Below, one piece after another: positions 1 to 6,751 of a DNA stretch of 13,324 nt. How positions within the stretch are numbered: position 1 is the stretch's first letter; each line of letters begins with the position of its first letter. This DNA is from Chloroflexota bacterium (GTDB lineage Bacteria; Chloroflexota; Anaerolineae; Anaerolineales; UBA11657): assembly GCA_003670425.1 (NCBI GenBank), contig QWRL01000046.1, forward strand, positions 1 to 13,324, in the 5' to 3' direction. Both the position numbers and the translations under genes were made by a program. The notes beneath the pieces were generated by a model that ran no database searches, had not been told where the DNA came from, and was given only the letters and a program-made list of their open reading frames with translations.

Positions 1-192
1 GCACCCAATAACCCCCACAAGTGTGGGCGGCCCACGCCCGGGGTGGGCGGCGCGCGCCACCCCCGCCCGCAGCCCCGGCAGCAAGCTCGCAGCAGCGGGC
101 AGCGCCTGCAAGCGCTGCGCACTGCGCGCCGCCGTTTCATAATCCGCGAAGCCAACCGCCTGCAGCTGCGTCTCCACAGCACTGTTAAGCAT
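1..192 (-). CDS. Partial CDS, unidentified protein, 5' end only
   Basis: An open minus-strand frame starts at ATG 192 and runs 64 codons to the window edge without a stop. The first 50 or so codons look like real coding sequence: helix-friendly, rich in Ala, Leu and Gln, with G/C-biased third positions like the neighbouring genes. The start includes the residues GFADYETAARSAQRLQAL. That stretch loosely resembles the N-terminal region of glutamine synthetase adenylyltransferases (GlnE), but too little is visible to name it, and the last 14 codons do not fit that family. It lies head to head with the ANTAR regulator, 24 bases apart. A TATAAT hexamer on the minus strand (202-207) ends 9 bases before the ATG, so it may be leaderless. 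The alternative is non-coding sequence downstream of a plus-strand gene, since two hairpins lie at 14-48. Confidence 0.5.
   Translation of the reverse strand, partial: MLNSAVETQLQAVGFADYETAARSAQRLQALPAAASLLPGLRAGVARAAHPGRGPPTLVGVIGC
14..48. repeat. Two adjacent inverted repeats (hairpins)
   Basis: CCCAC at 14-18 pairs with GTGGG at 23-27 (loop of 4). GCCCAC at 30-35 pairs with GTGGGC at 43-48 (loop of 7). They sit inside the partial minus-strand frame. If that frame is not real, they could be the end of a transcription unit entering from the left. There is no T-run after either, so a standard terminator is not supported. Confidence 0.4.
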
Positions 193-201
193 CGTGCGCC
201 G

Positions 202-209
202 ATTATAAT
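202..209. promoter_or_regulatory. Symmetric -10 element, candidate bidirectional leaderless promoter
   Basis: The ten bases at 201-210, GATTATAATC, are a perfect palindrome. They contain TATAAT on the plus strand (204-209) and TATAAT on the minus strand (202-207). The plus hexamer ends 7 bases before ATG 217 of the ANTAR gene. The minus hexamer ends 9 bases before ATG 192 of the divergent frame. I see no good -35 box on either side. Symmetric -10 boxes are known to fire in both directions in bacteria; that this one does so is inferred from its position. Confidence 0.6.
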
Positions 210-216
210 CAGGCGC

Positions 217-768
217 ATGCGCGTGCTCGTGGCTGACGCTGACCCGGATGCGCGCGCAGCGCTGTGCACGCTACTGCGCACTATTGGCCACGATCCGCTG
301 CCGACCGTGCAGCTGAGCGCGCTGGCCGGCCTGGCGCAGCAGCCGGCTGCGAATGCTGCCGTGCTGGCAGCCGAGTGGACGCGCGCGCAGCACCGCACGG
401 AACTGCGTGCGTTTGCGCAGACTGCCGCGCTGCCGCTTTTGCTGGTAACAGACCTCAATGAAGAAAACGTGCTGGCGAGTGTGGCGGAGCTGCCAGTGTT
501 TGCTCTGCTGCCGCGGCCCGTGCAGGCTGCCGCACTGGCCGGCGCACTGGCCACCGCCACTGCGCGCTTTGCCGAGCTGCAGGCGCTCAAAGTGCGCTGC
601 GCCGAACTGGATGACGCGCTTGAAACGCGCAAACTACTGGACCGCGCCAAGGGGCGCCTGATGCAGCTGGGCATGTCCGAGGAAGCCGCATTCCGCGCGC
701 TGCAGCAGCGTGCCCGCGACACACGCCTGTCAATCAAGGCGGTGGCGCAGGCGATCCTGCGCAGCTAG
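217..768 (+). CDS. ANTAR-domain response regulator with degenerate receiver (AmiR/NasT type)
   Basis: This 183-residue protein has a receiver-like fold (about 1-118), a short coiled coil (about 118-142) and a C-terminal ANTAR domain (about 128-183, with the LLDRAKGRLMQ and LSIKAVAQAIL helices). ANTAR proteins bind paired stem-loops in nascent RNA and prevent transcription termination, often in nitrogen-use genes. The receiver keeps the acidic start (D7, D9). However, the strand that normally carries the phosphorylated Asp reads AAVLAAEW (47-54) with no Asp, and the conserved Lys is replaced by Arg (R100). It is therefore probably a pseudo-receiver like AmiR, controlled by a partner protein and not by phosphorylation. 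I chose ATG 217 because the domain starts there (MRVLVADADPD) and TATAAT ends 7 bases upstream; the frame is open further upstream to 43 but that stretch is not protein-like. No ribosome binding site is visible, so it looks leaderless. RNA target unknown. Confidence 0.88.
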   Translation: MRVLVADADPDARAALCTLLRTIGHDPLPTVQLSALAGLAQQPAANAAVLAAEWTRAQHRTELRAFAQTAALPLLLVTDLNEENVLASVAELPVFALLPRPVQAAALAGALATATARFAELQALKVRCAELDDALETRKLLDRAKGRLMQLGMSEEAAFRALQQRARDTRLSIKAVAQAILRS

Positions 769-841
769 CCTTTCGTCCGCCCCGCCAATCGGCGATATAC
801 TTCTGCGCGTCAGAAACAATAACTGTAATTGCCCGGGCCAC

Positions 842-871
842 TTGCAACTGTTTTCGCAGTGCCCCTATAAC
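842..871 (+). promoter_or_regulatory. Candidate promoter of the SPFH gene
   Basis: TTGCAA at 842-847 and TATAAC at 866-871 are separated by 18 bases and lie just upstream of a good ribosome binding site, GAGGAG at 879-884, which is 6 bases before ATG 891. The expected start of transcription is near 878, which leaves only a very short leader. Found by eye from the consensus only. Confidence 0.5.
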
Positions 872-890
872 AAGAATTGAGGAGTAAATC

Positions 891-1937
891 ATGAATGTAG
901 CAGTATTGATTAGTGCGTTGGCAAGCTTCTCGTGGCTGCTGGTTGTAGCCAGCGTGGTGTTTGCCGCCTACACGGCACTCCGTGGCGGATCCGTGTCCAC
1001 CGTGGTGGGCCTGGTGATTGGTGCCCTGGCACTGGCCTTCGGCTTGTCCACCGTCAGCCAGGGCTTGATATTTGTGCAGCCCACCGAGCGCGGCGTAGTG
1101 ATTAGTGCAATTGAGCCCACGGGCTATCGCACTTTGCCGCTGGAACCGGGCCTGCGCTTCGTCGTTCCGTTTTTTGAGAATGTTGTCACATACAGCATTT
1201 CCAAGCAAACCTACACGATGTCCGCAGTCTCCAACGAAGGCACCGTGCAAGGCGATGACGCCGTTGCTGCGCGCACCGCCAACGGGCAGGAAGTAAACAT
1301 CGATGCGACCGTGATTTTCTACATTGACCCCAGCCAGGTGGTGGATGTACATGTGCGCTGGCAGAATCGTTATACCGACGGCTTGGTACGCCCGCTTACG
1401 CGCGGCACCATCCGCGATGTAATATCCCAATACAAGGTGGAAGATGTATACAGCGGCGAGCGCGACAAGCTGGCGGGCCAGATAAATGAGCGGCTTGCTG
1501 TGCTGCTAACCAAGAACGGCCTGCAGCTTGACAGCTTCGTGCTGCGCAATATCACCTTCAGCAAAGAGTATGCGGCCTCGATTGAGCAAAAACAAATTGC
1601 CCAGCAGGAAGTGGAAAGGCAGAGCTTTGTTGTGGATCAGCGCAAGCAGGAAGCCAACCAGGCGCGTGAGCAGGCGCAAGGCCTCGCCGATGCGGCCGTA
1701 ATCTCCGCGCAAGGCAAAGCAGACGCCAACTTAATTGAAGCGCTGGCGCAGTCCAAAGCCCTGCGCGAAATTGGTGAAGCGCTGAAGAGCAGCCCGGATC
1801 TGCTGCAGTACACCTACGTTCAAAACCTCAGCGACAACGTGAAGATCATGCTGGTGCCGGCCAATAGCCCGTACCTGTTCCCGCTGCCGCAGGAAGACCT
1901 TGCCATGCCGGCCGCACCGGCTGCGCCGGCCCCGTAG
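891..1937 (+). CDS. SPFH/Band 7 (prohibitin-like) membrane protein
   Basis: This 348-residue protein has two hydrophobic N-terminal segments (about 5-29 and 34-61). An SPFH/Band 7 domain follows from about 60 to 235 (VQPTERGVV, PLEPGLRFVVPFFENV, YSISKQTYTMS, GQEVNIDATVIFYI, VRPLTRGTIRDVISQY). Next comes a long Gln/Glu/Ala-rich coiled coil (about 228-300) and a hydrophobic patch near 318-330. The last ten residues are an Ala/Pro tail. The order matches bacterial prohibitin-family proteins, which form large ring or cage oligomers on the membrane and often bind or restrain membrane proteases; no FtsH or NfeD partner is nearby. The start is well fixed by GAGGAG six bases upstream of ATG 891. A strong terminator follows, so it is probably monocistronic. 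Two membrane segments before the SPFH domain is more than the usual single anchor. Confidence 0.9.
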   Translation: MNVAVLISALASFSWLLVVASVVFAAYTALRGGSVSTVVGLVIGALALAFGLSTVSQGLIFVQPTERGVVISAIEPTGYRTLPLEPGLRFVVPFFENVVTYSISKQTYTMSAVSNEGTVQGDDAVAARTANGQEVNIDATVIFYIDPSQVVDVHVRWQNRYTDGLVRPLTRGTIRDVISQYKVEDVYSGERDKLAGQINERLAVLLTKNGLQLDSFVLRNITFSKEYAASIEQKQIAQQEVERQSFVVDQRKQEANQAREQAQGLADAAVISAQGKADANLIEALAQSKALREIGEALKSSPDLLQYTYVQNLSDNVKIMLVPANSPYLFPLPQEDLAMPAAPAAPAP

Positions 1938-1946
1938 CCGGCTACT

Positions 1947-1960
1947 CTCAGTAAACTGAG
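1947..1960 (+). repeat. Short hairpin between the SPFH stop codon and its terminator
   Basis: CTCAG at 1947-1951 pairs with CTGAG at 1956-1960 around a TAAA loop. It lies between the SPFH stop codon and the main terminator and may protect the 3' end of the mRNA. Confidence 0.4.
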
Positions 1961-1964
1961 CGCC

Positions 1965-1997
1965 AAACGGGCTTGCAGTGCAAGCCCGTTTGTTTTT
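1965..1997 (+). terminator. Rho-independent terminator after the SPFH gene
   Basis: A perfect 12-bp stem (1965-1976 with 1980-1991: AAACGGGCTTGC and GCAAGCCCGTTT) closes a 3-base loop and is followed by GTTTTT. It lies 28 bases after the SPFH stop codon. The AAAC side also gives an A-run for reading on the minus strand, but no minus-strand gene ends here. Confidence 0.92.
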
Positions 1998-2011
1998 AAG
2001 TTGGCTGCTTT

Positions 2012-2027
2012 CAGCGCAAAAGCGCTG
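2012..2027. repeat. Short perfect hairpin
   Basis: CAGCGC at 2012-2017 pairs with GCGCTG at 2022-2027 around an AAAA loop. It lies between the SPFH terminator and the promoter of the glycosyltransferase gene. No T-run follows; the role is unknown. Confidence 0.4.
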
Positions 2028-2049
2028 TGGGCCTATATCGGCTGCGGAG

Positions 2050-2078
2050 TTGCCGCCCCGCTCAACACCGATTATGAT
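2050..2078 (+). promoter_or_regulatory. Candidate promoter of the glycosyltransferase cluster
   Basis: TTGCCG at 2050-2055 and TATGAT at 2073-2078 have the ideal 17-base spacing. Transcription from here would give a leader of roughly 125 bases before ATG 2212. It is the best match in the stretch between the SPFH terminator and the gene. Confidence 0.45.
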
Positions 2079-2211
2079 TACCCCATCAACCAGTGCTGAT
2101 CAAGCGCAGCGGATTTAATTGCCCGCAGTACGCAGGCTGGCATCCGCACCCCGGCGCAGTGTTGCCGCCCACTTGCCGGAGCACTGGAGAAACCAAACCG
2201 CCCCGCATCCA

Positions 2212-3546
2212 ATGAAAACCTCCCGTAACTGGCGCTTGTTTATATTGCTGTGCCTGATTTTAGGCAGTGTCTTCCGCTTGATTTGGGTGCAGGACATGGA
2301 GTACAAAGGGGACGAGGCATGGTGGTACTCCAAGTCTCAGGCAATCGGCAGGACCGAACCAATTCCAATTCGCGGTTTGATATCTGCAAGCGGCGTGGAC
2401 AACCCCGGGATGTCGCTTTGGCTGGTGGCCGCATTGGCCCAAGGCTTTGGGCTCGACACACCCACCAGCCTTGTCCGTTCAATTCAGGTCCTCGCCATCC
2501 TCGCGCTGGTTGTAATGTTTCTCTTTGCCCGCTATCGCCTCGCAGATGCAGACCAGCTGCAGTGGTATTGGGGCGGCGCGCTGGCCAGCGTCAATTTCAC
2601 CGCCGTTCTATTTTCCAGAAAGCTTTGGCCGGTTGAACTGCTGCCAATTTTCTCAATCTTCTTTTTGATTGCTTGGTGGCAGCGCCGCAACAGCTGGGGG
2701 TCTTTTTTCTGGGGCTTGCTCGGCGCGCTATTGGGCCAGATTCAAATGAGCGGCTTCTTTTATGCAGCTGCACTCTTTCTGTGGAGCGCCCTGTTCAACC
2801 GCAAAACAGTGCGCTGGCTGATGTGGGTGTTTGGATCAGCACTCGGGGCGCTGCCGCTGATACCCTGGCTGGCCTACCTGGTGCAGGGCGACCCCAACCA
2901 GCGCGGCATCGGCGGAAAGTTCCATGCGCCAGGCATTGGTGAATATTTTGGGTATGTCTGGCATTTTGCACGGTATGTGCGGGATTGGTTTGAGTATGCA
3001 CTGGGCACATCGTGGGTGAGCTCGATTGGATTGCACCAAGCAGAATTTGCCGCTTATCCAATTATCGGCGGCTTTGCAACCTATTTGGTTTTTGCAGCCA
3101 AAACGCTGCTGTTGGCGGCCCTTGCATATAGCGGCGGGCGGCTGCTATATACGAGCTGGCTAAACATTTACAGAAGCTACAAGCACACAGCACTCAGCAA
3201 CTGGCAAAGCGTGCTCCCGTCAGCTCAAACTCCACAAACTATTTTTCTGTTCCCGTCCGGGCTGATTGGCCTGGGCCTCTTGTTTACGCTTGGGCATATA
3301 CTGAGCCCGTACTTTCCCGCCGGGTTTTGGGTGCACCGGCACTACCTGATTGTTGCGTTTCCGCTGCCGTATGTGTGCCTGGCCAACCTGGCACTGCGCG
3401 ACACCAGATATGGCGAGAAGCTGCTGCTTGCCATGTGGTGCGCCCAAGTGGTGGTGACGGCAGCTTTCTTGTACTACATTCATGTTAACTGCGGCGCACC
3501 CGGCGCTGATTATGGTGTGGCATTCGGTTGTCAGCTTGGCGCGTAG
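2212..3546 (+). CDS. GT-C fold membrane glycosyltransferase, GT39/ArnT-like
   Basis: This 444-residue polytopic membrane protein starts with a hydrophobic helix (about 8-25). The first outside loop follows, with acidic residues typical of GT-C enzymes: D28, then YKGDEAW with D34 and E35. Further marks are VDNPG at 62-66 and GQIQMSG at 175-181, both in the places seen in GT39-like enzymes, followed by many more hydrophobic segments to the C-terminus. Such enzymes move a sugar from a polyprenyl-phosphate donor to a lipid, glycan or protein on the outer face of the membrane. The exact donor and acceptor cannot be read from the sequence. I chose ATG 2212 because the first membrane helix begins right after it; the frame is open up to TTG 2119 but that stretch looks non-coding. 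A GGAGA at 2186-2190 is too far upstream to be a ribosome binding site. Two GT87 genes follow on the same strand. Confidence 0.82.
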   Translation: MKTSRNWRLFILLCLILGSVFRLIWVQDMEYKGDEAWWYSKSQAIGRTEPIPIRGLISASGVDNPGMSLWLVAALAQGFGLDTPTSLVRSIQVLAILALVVMFLFARYRLADADQLQWYWGGALASVNFTAVLFSRKLWPVELLPIFSIFFLIAWWQRRNSWGSFFWGLLGALLGQIQMSGFFYAAALFLWSALFNRKTVRWLMWVFGSALGALPLIPWLAYLVQGDPNQRGIGGKFHAPGIGEYFGYVWHFARYVRDWFEYALGTSWVSSIGLHQAEFAAYPIIGGFATYLVFAAKTLLLAALAYSGGRLLYTSWLNIYRSYKHTALSNWQSVLPSAQTPQTIFLFPSGLIGLGLLFTLGHILSPYFPAGFWVHRHYLIVAFPLPYVCLANLALRDTRYGEKLLLAMWCAQVVVTAAFLYYIHVNCGAPGADYGVAFGCQLGA

Positions 3547-3633
3547 CGCAGCATTGAACGCAGAATTAACAAAATGCGCACATCTGACCCAACCATGTAC
3601 CCGGGCAGTGCAGCATTGAGAGTACGCTCTCCT

Positions 3634-3662
3634 TTGACTAGCAGCCATCCATCCACCATAAG
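3634..3662 (+). promoter_or_regulatory. Candidate promoter upstream of the first GT87 gene
   Basis: TTGACT at 3634-3639 and CATAAG at 3657-3662 are 17 bases apart, 51 bases upstream of ATG 3714. The -35 box is good and the -10 box is modest. The preceding glycosyltransferase gene could also read through, since no terminator is visible at 3547-3633. Confidence 0.4.
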
Positions 3663-3713
3663 CCGCTGCGGGCACGGCTTTGCAAGACCGGCCTGCAGAC
3701 AAGTGCGGGGGGA

Positions 3714-5027
3714 ATGATGCGCAGTCTGTTCATGCGGCCGGAGGGCGCGCAGCGCGTGCCACGCAGCACTTGGTGGCTGCTCAGCATTTGGCTGCTGATT
3801 GTGGTGTGGGTGGGCCGCTACCAGTGGGATTTTCCGGTGCACTACAATGCCGCGCTGCTCCTGCGCGCCGGTCTCAACCCATATTCAGCTGAGGCCCTGG
3901 CGTACTACCCGGGCACCCACCTGCTTGGCTACATGTACCTGCCGCTGGCATTGCTCTTGCCACTGCCGTTCACATTGCTTTCGTATCCAGCGGCTGCCAC
4001 CGCGTGGTTTGGCGTGAAGCTGCTGGGGGCGCTGCTGCTGGCACAGTTGTGGGCGCAGCACTTCTGGAAGTTCAACCTGCTGACGCGGCCGGTGGCGCTG
4101 CTGATACTTTGTTTTGGCCTGAATGCCGCGCTGATTTGGGATCTCTCCTCCGGCAACCCCGCCCTGCTGGAACAAGTGCTGCTCTGGCTGGCGCTGGCCG
4201 CGCTGCTAAACGGGCATCACAAAAGATATGGGGTGCTGATTGCAATGGCTGCGCTCCTCAAAGTGCTGCCCGCTTTCTTTCTTTTGCTGCCCGTGCTCGC
4301 ATTTCCGCGCCCGCGCTGGCGCGCATTTGGCTGGGGGGTGGCGTGCATGATATTCCTGTTCGCGCTCAATCCAATATTGTTTCCAAAAGAATTTCAGCAA
4401 TTTCGCAGCACCACGCTGGGCGCAGCGACCACCGGGACAAACTGGTGGCAGCGCGCGCTGGATGCAAATTTGTTTCAGTACGAGCGTGAAGCGGGCGGCG
4501 CAGCAAACACCTCCACTTTGTTCTTCTGGCGCGCTGCCCTGCCGGCTGTCGGCGGCTGGGTGGCCGACAAGGCCGGCCTTGATGCGTGGCCCGCCCACGC
4601 TGCCACGTACAGTGATGAGCTTACGTATCTGGCTGGGGCTGCTGCCATCGCTGCCATCAGCTTGTTTCACCTTTTACGCTACCGGCAGCGCCCGGCGGAC
4701 TTCGAGCCGCGCCTGGCAATCCTGTTTCTGTGCCTGGTGTTTGCGCTGCTGGTGCCGCGCCTGAAGCCGTACGGTCTGGTGATTGCGATTGCGCCGGTGG
4801 TCTTTATTTATTACCGGCGGCCACGCGCAGCGCACTTTGGGCTGCTGCTGGCGCTGGCACTGATCCCGCATTATTCAGCGAGTGCGTTCCCGCTGCCGAT
4901 CGCACGCCTGGCAGCGATCGGCATCGATTTCCTGCCATTGCTGACGGTGTTCGTGGCGTGGCTGCTCTTTCTGGCGGAGATGCGCGCCGAGCCGCCGGCG
5001 CTGGCCGCAGCGCGCGCCACGGCCTAG
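3714..5027 (+). CDS. GT87 family (DUF2029) polytopic glycosyltransferase, copy 1
   Basis: This 437-residue protein has about ten or more hydrophobic segments. The first outside loop carries the GT87 pattern: D39 in YQWDF, Y44, then LLLRAGLNPYS (48-58). D39 aligns with the catalytic Asp of the mycobacterial mannosyltransferase PimE family. Further family marks are the YLPLALLLPLPF loop, GNPALLEQ, and the LLKVLPAFFLLLP helix. These enzymes transfer mannose or related sugars from polyprenyl-phosphate donors on the outer membrane face. The start ATGATG at 3714 is preceded by a G-run (GGGGGGA) that may act as a ribosome binding site, more comfortably for the second ATG (3717). The downstream gene at 5165 is a close paralogue with the same length before D39, which supports this start. 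Donor and acceptor are not known. Confidence 0.85.
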   Translation: MMRSLFMRPEGAQRVPRSTWWLLSIWLLIVVWVGRYQWDFPVHYNAALLLRAGLNPYSAEALAYYPGTHLLGYMYLPLALLLPLPFTLLSYPAAATAWFGVKLLGALLLAQLWAQHFWKFNLLTRPVALLILCFGLNAALIWDLSSGNPALLEQVLLWLALAALLNGHHKRYGVLIAMAALLKVLPAFFLLLPVLAFPRPRWRAFGWGVACMIFLFALNPILFPKEFQQFRSTTLGAATTGTNWWQRALDANLFQYEREAGGAANTSTLFFWRAALPAVGGWVADKAGLDAWPAHAATYSDELTYLAGAAAIAAISLFHLLRYRQRPADFEPRLAILFLCLVFALLVPRLKPYGLVIAIAPVVFIYYRRPRAAHFGLLLALALIPHYSASAFPLPIARLAAIGIDFLPLLTVFVAWLLFLAEMRAEPPALAAARATA

Positions 5028-5071
5028 CGTGAGCTTGAGAATAATTGCGCTGCTGCTGCCCGCGGCCGCAC

Positions 5072-5089
5072 TGCGCTGCCGGCAGCGCA
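5072..5089. repeat. 18-bp perfect palindrome between the two GT87 genes
   Basis: TGCGCTGCC followed directly by its reverse complement GGCAGCGCA, with no spacer. It lies 45 bases after the stop of copy 1 and 76 bases before copy 2. There is no T-run, so it is not a usual terminator. It could be a dimeric protein binding site, an mRNA processing hairpin, or chance in GC-rich DNA. Confidence 0.5.
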
Positions 5090-5164
5090 CCTGCACCCAC
5101 CACAGCCAGTGACCACCACCCGCTGCACAATATGAGACATAACTTGTTCCGCTTGGGCTGCTGA

Positions 5165-6466
5165 ATGATGCACGCCCAAACACCAACCCCCGCCACCAAG
5201 CTGCGCGTGCCACGCAGCGCATGGTTGATTCTGGGCAGCGGGCTTTTGCTGGGCGTGTGGGTTGGGCGCTACATGTGGGACTTTGCCGCCGGTTACAACG
5301 GCGCATTGTTGCTGCGCGCCGGCTTGAATCCCTATTCACTGCAGCCGCTGCTCAACTATCCTGCCGGGCACGTGATTGCCTGGGTGTATCCACCGCTTGG
5401 GCTGCGCCTCTTTCTGCCCTTTACGCTGCTGCCGTATGCGGCTGCGATAAATGTGTGGCTCGGGCTTGAGTTGCTGGGGGCTGCGCTGCTGGCATGGATC
5501 TGGGCCAGGCATTTCTGGAAGTTCAACCTGCTGACGCAGCCGGCAGCCATGCTCATTTTATGTTTTGGGCTGAACGGTGCGCTCTTGTGGCAGCTCACCA
5601 CCGGCAATGTTGGCATGGTGGAGGAAGTGCTGCTGTGGCTGGCGCTGGCTGCGCTGCTGCAGGGCAGCGATTTCCGGTTTGGCGGGCTGCTCGCGTTGGC
5701 GGCACTATTAAAAGTGCTGCCGGCATTCTTTTTGATTGCGCCCTTGGTGGCATTTGCGCAACCGCGCTGGCGCGCATTTGGCTGGGGCGTGGCCTGCCTG
5801 GCCGGCGTCTTCGCGTTGAACCCAATCTTGTTCCCGGCGGAGTGGCAGCAATTTCGCAGCATGTCCACGGGTGGAGCTGCAGCAGGCGCAAGCGCGTGGC
5901 AGCAGGTTTTGGATGCCAACCTGTTTCAGTACGAGCGCGATACCGGCGCAGACAACAGCTCCGCCCTGTTTTTCTGGCGCGCTGCTCTGCCAGCCGTCGG
6001 CGGCTGGGTGGCGGAAAAGACCGGCGGCTTCGGCCAGCCGGGGCCGTACAGTGACGAACTGGTGTATTTGCTGGGCTGCATATTAATTGCAGCCGTCAGT
6101 TTGTTTCACCTTTGGCGCTACCGGCAGCGCCCCGCAGCCTTCGAGCCGCGCTTGGTGATGCTGTGTCTGTGCCTGGTGTTTGCGCTGCTGGTGCCGCGCC
6201 TGAAGCCTTACGGTCTGGTGATTGCAATTGCGCCCGTGGTCTACATTCTGTATCGCCGCCAAGATGCGGCGCAGATCGGGCTGCTGCTGGCACTGGCTCT
6301 GATCCCGCACTATTCAGAGAGCGCGCTCCCGCTGCCGATTGCGCGCCTGGCAAAGATTGCGTTCGACTTTCTGCCGCTGATTACGGTGTTTGCGGCGTGG
6401 CTGCTGTTTCTGGCGGAGATGCGCGCCAAGCCACCGGCGCTTGCCACCGCAAGCCGCACTGAATAA
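5165..6466 (+). CDS. GT87 family (DUF2029) polytopic glycosyltransferase, copy 2
   Basis: This 433-residue paralogue of the preceding gene aligns end to end with only small gaps. It has the same VPRS start region, D39 in YMWDF, GALLLRAGLNPYS, ARHFWKFNLLT, LLKVLPAFFLIAP, RWRAFGWGVAC, LDANLFQYERD, FFWRAALPAVGGWVA, and a nearly identical C-terminal half (EPRL through LIPHYS). The substrate loops differ most around residues 59-80, 235-250 and 270-290, so the two enzymes may add the same sugar to different acceptors or different linkages. It starts ATGATG like copy 1, but no clear ribosome binding site precedes it. The 137-base gap contains an 18-bp palindrome. It is probably the last gene of the glycosyltransferase group. 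Confidence 0.85.
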   Translation: MMHAQTPTPATKLRVPRSAWLILGSGLLLGVWVGRYMWDFAAGYNGALLLRAGLNPYSLQPLLNYPAGHVIAWVYPPLGLRLFLPFTLLPYAAAINVWLGLELLGAALLAWIWARHFWKFNLLTQPAAMLILCFGLNGALLWQLTTGNVGMVEEVLLWLALAALLQGSDFRFGGLLALAALLKVLPAFFLIAPLVAFAQPRWRAFGWGVACLAGVFALNPILFPAEWQQFRSMSTGGAAAGASAWQQVLDANLFQYERDTGADNSSALFFWRAALPAVGGWVAEKTGGFGQPGPYSDELVYLLGCILIAAVSLFHLWRYRQRPAAFEPRLVMLCLCLVFALLVPRLKPYGLVIAIAPVVYILYRRQDAAQIGLLLALALIPHYSESALPLPIARLAKIAFDFLPLITVFAAWLLFLAEMRAKPPALATASRTE

Positions 6467-6529
6467 AACAATTTCGGTTCCCAAAAAATAAATGTTGCAG
6501 CTGCCGGCGCCGCATTAAATGCCGAACGC

Positions 6530-6549
6530 GCCTGCCGCGCAGCGCAGGC
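6530..6549. repeat. GC-rich hairpin downstream of the tRNA
   Basis: GCCTGC at 6530-6535 pairs with GCAGGC at 6544-6549 (loop of 8), with extra G/C pairing outside. It lies between the convergent ends of GT87 copy 2 and the tRNA-Ser unit. On the minus strand an A/T-rich stretch with a six-T run follows about 35 bases later (6484-6489), too far for a textbook terminator. Confidence 0.35.
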
Positions 6550-6605
6550 CGCGCGCAATTAAGTTTTAGCCGGGAATAGAGTTGCGGGGCGGGCGGGCGC
6601 GCCTG

Positions 6606-6620
6606 GCGCAATGCATGCGC
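6606..6620. repeat. Short hairpin just beyond the tRNA 3' end
   Basis: GCGCA at 6606-6610 pairs with TGCGC at 6616-6620 around ATGCA. On the minus strand it begins 18 bases after the tRNA CCA, where a precursor trailer would end or be cut. Confidence 0.35.
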
Positions 6621-6637
6621 AAGCCGGCTGTGCGCCA

Positions 6638-6728
<91 letters not shown>

Positions 6729-6751
6729 ACCGCAGATTTTAGCAGCCGCCC

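Noticed and set aside
2093..2215. A 40-codon GTG frame that overlaps the GT39-like start by ATGA
   Set aside because: The overlap looks like translational coupling, but the peptide is Pro/Cys/His-rich without family likeness and has no ribosome binding site. Chance is the simpler reading.
3531..3842. Minus-strand open frames across the gap before the first GT87 gene
   Set aside because: They cover the ends of two real genes and a candidate promoter; their translations have no domain.
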